Shown one piece after another: positions 43,198 through 45,204 of a DNA stretch of 45,204 nt; positions within the stretch are counted from its first letter, which is position 1, and every line of letters begins with the position of its first letter. Origin of the DNA: Crocinitomicaceae bacterium. GTDB taxonomy: Bacteria; Bacteroidota; Bacteroidia; Flavobacteriales_D; Crocinitomicaceae. The position numbers and the translations under genes are program-made. The DNA lies in NCBI GenBank assembly GCA_025210175.1, contig JAOASF010000100.1, positions 1-45,204 on the forward strand, written 5' to 3'. Below the pieces are notes generated by a model that had not been told where the DNA came from, did no database searches, and saw nothing but the letters and a program-made list of their open reading frames with translations.

Positions 43198-43463
43198 TCG
43201 TTTATCTTTTTCAACTTCTTTTTTTATGGTCTACACCTCATTCCGTGAAACAAATACCGGAAGACTTACAAAGAGGCAAACGGCTCATGGAACAACGCTG
43301 CATCAAATGTCACGAATTGAAAACGGTGAGCCATTACAGTCCCGAAAGGTGGGAAAAAATTTTACCAAAAATGTCGAGAAAAGCCAAGCTATCTGCCCAA
43401 GAAAGTTCAACTTTGGGGTCTTACATTCAATGGGAATTAGAACGTGCTAGCAGACAAAAATGA
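43194..43463 (+). CDS. Small exported c-type haem protein
   Basis: This 89-residue protein has an N-terminal hydrophobic segment (residues 2-13) and one haem-attachment motif CIKCH at 36-40, preceded by RGKRLMEQR as in small cytochrome c domains. The later WEKILPKMSRKAKLS contains a methionine that may be the axial ligand, and LGSYIQWELER is the closing helix. It should be an electron-carrying or redox-sensing periplasmic protein. Partners are not evident: neighbours are an RlpA-like protein (ATGA overlap) and a CoA transferase (20-base overlap). Confidence 0.82.
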   Translation: MIVYLFQLLFLWSTPHSVKQIPEDLQRGKRLMEQRCIKCHELKTVSHYSPERWEKILPKMSRKAKLSAQESSTLGSYIQWELERASRQK

Positions 43464-44523
43464 GTTCTTCAAAGATTTAAAAATTGTTGATTTATCGACA
43501 GTTTTAGCCGGTCCATCTGTAGGCACCTTCTTTGCCGAACTAGGTGCCGATGTATTAAAGGTTGAACACCCCGAGTTAGGTGATGTTACCCGCTCATGGA
43601 AACTTCCGTCGGAAGACCCGAACCAAGGTGTTTCCTCTTATTTTTCAGCAGTCAACTACGGTAAAAAATACCTTCAACTGAATTTGAACCAGGAGGAAGA
43701 CAAGGCTATCTTGATGAAACACCTTTCCGAAGCCGACATTTTACTCAGCAATTTTAAGAAAGGAGATGCTGAAAAATTTGGTTTAACCAAGCATCACCTT
43801 AACGAGTGCAATCCTCAATTAATTCACGGAAAAATTACGGGCTTTGGTTCAGAATCGGATCGAGTGGCCTACGATCTTATTTTACAAGCTGAAACAGGTT
43901 TTATGAGCATGAACGGTGACCCCGATGGATTGCCCACCAAGATGCCGGTTGCCCTCATTGATGTATTGGCTGCTCACCACCTCAAAGAAGGTCTACTGGT
44001 AGCTCTCCTTAACCGTTACAAAAACAAAGAAGGATGCACCGTTGAGGTTTCCTTGTACGATGCAGCTGTGGGAAGTTTGATCAATCAGGCGAGTGCCTAT
44101 TTGATGGAGGGAGTGGTGGCTGAGCGCAGAGGTAGTCTGCATCCCAACATTGCGCCATATGGGGAAATTTTTAAATCCATTGACGGTAAATATTTAACCT
44201 TTGCCATCGGGTCGAATCGACATTTCGACATGTTGTTGGAAACACTATCGCTCGCTCATCTACAAAAGGACGAGCGTTTTACGACCAATCAAAAACGCGT
44301 GATAAACCGTTCAGAATTAGCTCTTTATTTATCTAAAAAAATAGGCCATCTTGAAAGCAACTATATTTTTAATTCATTGCTTCAAAAAAATGTACCTTGC
44401 GCACTGATAAAATCGCTCGATGAGGTTCTCAATTCAGAAGATGCTCGTAAATTAGTTTTGGAAGAAACCATTGAAAATCGATTAACGAAAAGAATCAAAT
44501 CAACCTTGTTCAAATGGACATAA
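43444..44523 (+). CDS. Family III CoA transferase (CaiB/BaiF family)
   Basis: This 359-residue protein starts at GTG 43444, the only usable start ahead of the conserved DLKIVDLSTVLAGPSVGTFFAELGADVLKVEHPE. The CaiB fold markers follow: SYFSAVNYGKKYLQLNL, LLSNFKKGDAEKFGL, ITGFGSESDRVAYDLILQA with the probable catalytic Asp144, and DVLAAHHLKEGLLVALLNRY. It should move CoA between carboxylic acids such as carnitine, oxalate or dicarboxylates; the substrate is not predictable. It overlaps the haem gene by 20 bases and the GNAT gene by 10. Confidence 0.9.
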   Translation: MLADKNEFFKDLKIVDLSTVLAGPSVGTFFAELGADVLKVEHPELGDVTRSWKLPSEDPNQGVSSYFSAVNYGKKYLQLNLNQEEDKAILMKHLSEADILLSNFKKGDAEKFGLTKHHLNECNPQLIHGKITGFGSESDRVAYDLILQAETGFMSMNGDPDGLPTKMPVALIDVLAAHHLKEGLLVALLNRYKNKEGCTVEVSLYDAAVGSLINQASAYLMEGVVAERRGSLHPNIAPYGEIFKSIDGKYLTFAIGSNRHFDMLLETLSLAHLQKDERFTTNQKRVINRSELALYLSKKIGHLESNYIFNSLLQKNVPCALIKSLDEVLNSEDARKLVLEETIENRLTKRIKSTLFKWT

Positions 44524-44948
44524 CGATACGCTTACCTCAAACCAAATCTGAATGGGAAGATTACTATGATCTTCGCTACCGCATTTTACGCAAACCTCTC
44601 GGACAACCCCGAGGTTCAGAAAAAGATGATGGAGACGAAACAGGCATTCATTTTGCCTTGTATCACGAAGGTGAACTAAGAGCCATAGCTCGCTTGGATG
44701 AATTGGACTTGAACCTTTGTCAAGTGCGCTATGTAGCTGTGGAAAACAAGCAACAAGGAAAGGGATATGGCAAGGTAATCATGTATGCAGTGGAGCAGGA
44801 GGCTGAACAAATCGGCTACGACAAGATTATTCTACATGCCCGCGAAAATGCCCTGAATTTTTACCTCCGTTTAGAATATGTGAACCTGGGTGAAAGTTAT
44901 TTACTTTTTGACCAAATCCAGCATTACAAAATGGAGAAGGAACTCTAA
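44514..44948 (+). CDS. GNAT family N-acetyltransferase
   Basis: This 144-residue protein has the acetyl-CoA loop VRYVAVENKQQGKGYGKVIM at about 71-90 (Q-x-x-G-x-G) and the closing HARENALNFYLRLEYVNLGE typical of GNAT enzymes, with an N-terminal DLRYRILRKPLGQPRGSE of the ElaA-like kind. The acceptor is unknown. The stop shares CTAA with the stop of the convergent partial gene at the window end. Confidence 0.88.
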   Translation: MDITIRLPQTKSEWEDYYDLRYRILRKPLGQPRGSEKDDGDETGIHFALYHEGELRAIARLDELDLNLCQVRYVAVENKQQGKGYGKVIMYAVEQEAEQIGYDKIILHARENALNFYLRLEYVNLGESYLLFDQIQHYKMEKEL

Positions 44949-45204
44949 TTCCTTTTGGCTGCCTTTCTCAAATGTTGGTCAATTCGTTTGGTCATCATTT
45001 GAAAAAGGATTTTTGCTTCTTTTTCTTCAACCTTTCGGCCCAAACGGATTACTTTGCCCAAGTAATCAAATTCGATTCGTTCTCCGCCAACAACCCATGG
45101 AGAATTCTCCCAAACAGCTTGCAGACTGTTCTCTTTGGGCATCGTCATTCGAATTTTTTGAATGTTTTCATGAAAATAAGGCACTGCTTTACCGTAGTTC
45201 TTGA
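44945..45204 (-). CDS. C-terminal part of an unidentified protein, cut by the window edge
   Basis: The minus-strand frame is open from the window edge to a TAG at 44945, about 86 residues. There is no stop in the last 20 bases, so the gene probably begins outside. The visible part is charged and soluble: MTMPKENSLQAVWENSPWVVG, then a helix EEKEAKILFQMMTKRIDQHLRKAAKRN. I do not recognise it. The four-base overlap with the GNAT stop matches the other convergent pairs here and supports it as coding. Confidence 0.6.
   Translation of the reverse strand, partial: KNYGKAVPYFHENIQKIRMTMPKENSLQAVWENSPWVVGGERIEFDYLGKVIRLGRKVEEKEAKILFQMMTKRIDQHLRKAAKRN

Noticed and set aside
1..45204. CRISPR arrays, transposons, phage genes, tRNA and rRNA genes, or a defence or biosynthetic island
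   Set aside because: No evenly spaced repeats, transposase or integrase motifs, terminal inverted repeats or tRNA-like cloverleafs were found. Gaps are under 300 bases, and the gene content is conserved housekeeping and envelope functions.

Overview
The window looks like a stretch of core chromosome from a member of the Bacteroidota, most likely a flavobacterial (Flavobacteriales-type) organism. Three things point there. Two secreted proteins carry type IX secretion sorting domains, one of the gliding-motility-associated type (type B) and one of type A. Many starts are preceded by the Bacteroidota -7 promoter box TAnnTTTG, with no clear Shine-Dalgarno sequence. The gene order Nudix-pyrE-SRPBCC-birA-rsfS-ftsH-DUF2007-cdsA is one I recall from Flavobacteriia. 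I assign no genus. I see no insertion sequence, phage, integrase, CRISPR array, tRNA or rRNA, and no stretch of more than 300 bases without a gene.

Layout. 1-1022 (-) is the N-terminal part of htpG. 1149-5190 (+) holds an unknown membrane protein, a short-chain dehydrogenase and a type IX secreted protein. 5191-11461 is the housekeeping cluster, ending in an odd lysine-rich exported peptide. 11519-19659 carries xth, mutS2 (without an Smr domain), an LptF/G permease with tgt, a glycosyltransferase-sigma factor-rsmG operon, and an unknown conserved protein. 19871-25694 is a complete RND efflux operon (adaptor, pump, TolC). 25806-29292 (-) holds a second type IX cargo with a CGPC thioredoxin-like centre, and a PlsC-type acyltransferase. 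29371-33173 (+) is pabB, tilS and an RsmF-like rRNA methyltransferase. 33411-37922 (-) is an operon of an MtfA-like zinc peptidase, a beta-propeller sensor kinase of LytS type and a LytTR response regulator. 38033-42738 (-) holds a 64-residue basic protein, an AlbA_2 protein, a PafA-type phosphatase and Tex. 42820-44948 (+) is a tightly overlapping run of a minimal RlpA-like protein, a small c-type haem protein, a CoA transferase and a GNAT acetyltransferase. The window ends in a partial minus-strand gene.

The genes are packed very tightly. Five convergent pairs have stop codons overlapping by 4 bases or separated by 0-2 bases, and most same-strand neighbours overlap. The clearest unnamed pattern is regulatory. 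Six genes (pyrE, xth, mutS2, the acyltransferase, pabB and the RsmF-like gene) have a TAnnTTTG-type box exactly four bases before the ATG, which predicts leaderless mRNAs. Other genes have the same box 15-26 bases before the start and so would have short leaders. A second point is that the tgt product has lost all three zinc-binding cysteines of the family. Reading frames, motifs and spacings were read from the sequence. Functions are family-level assignments from motifs, and no database search was run.
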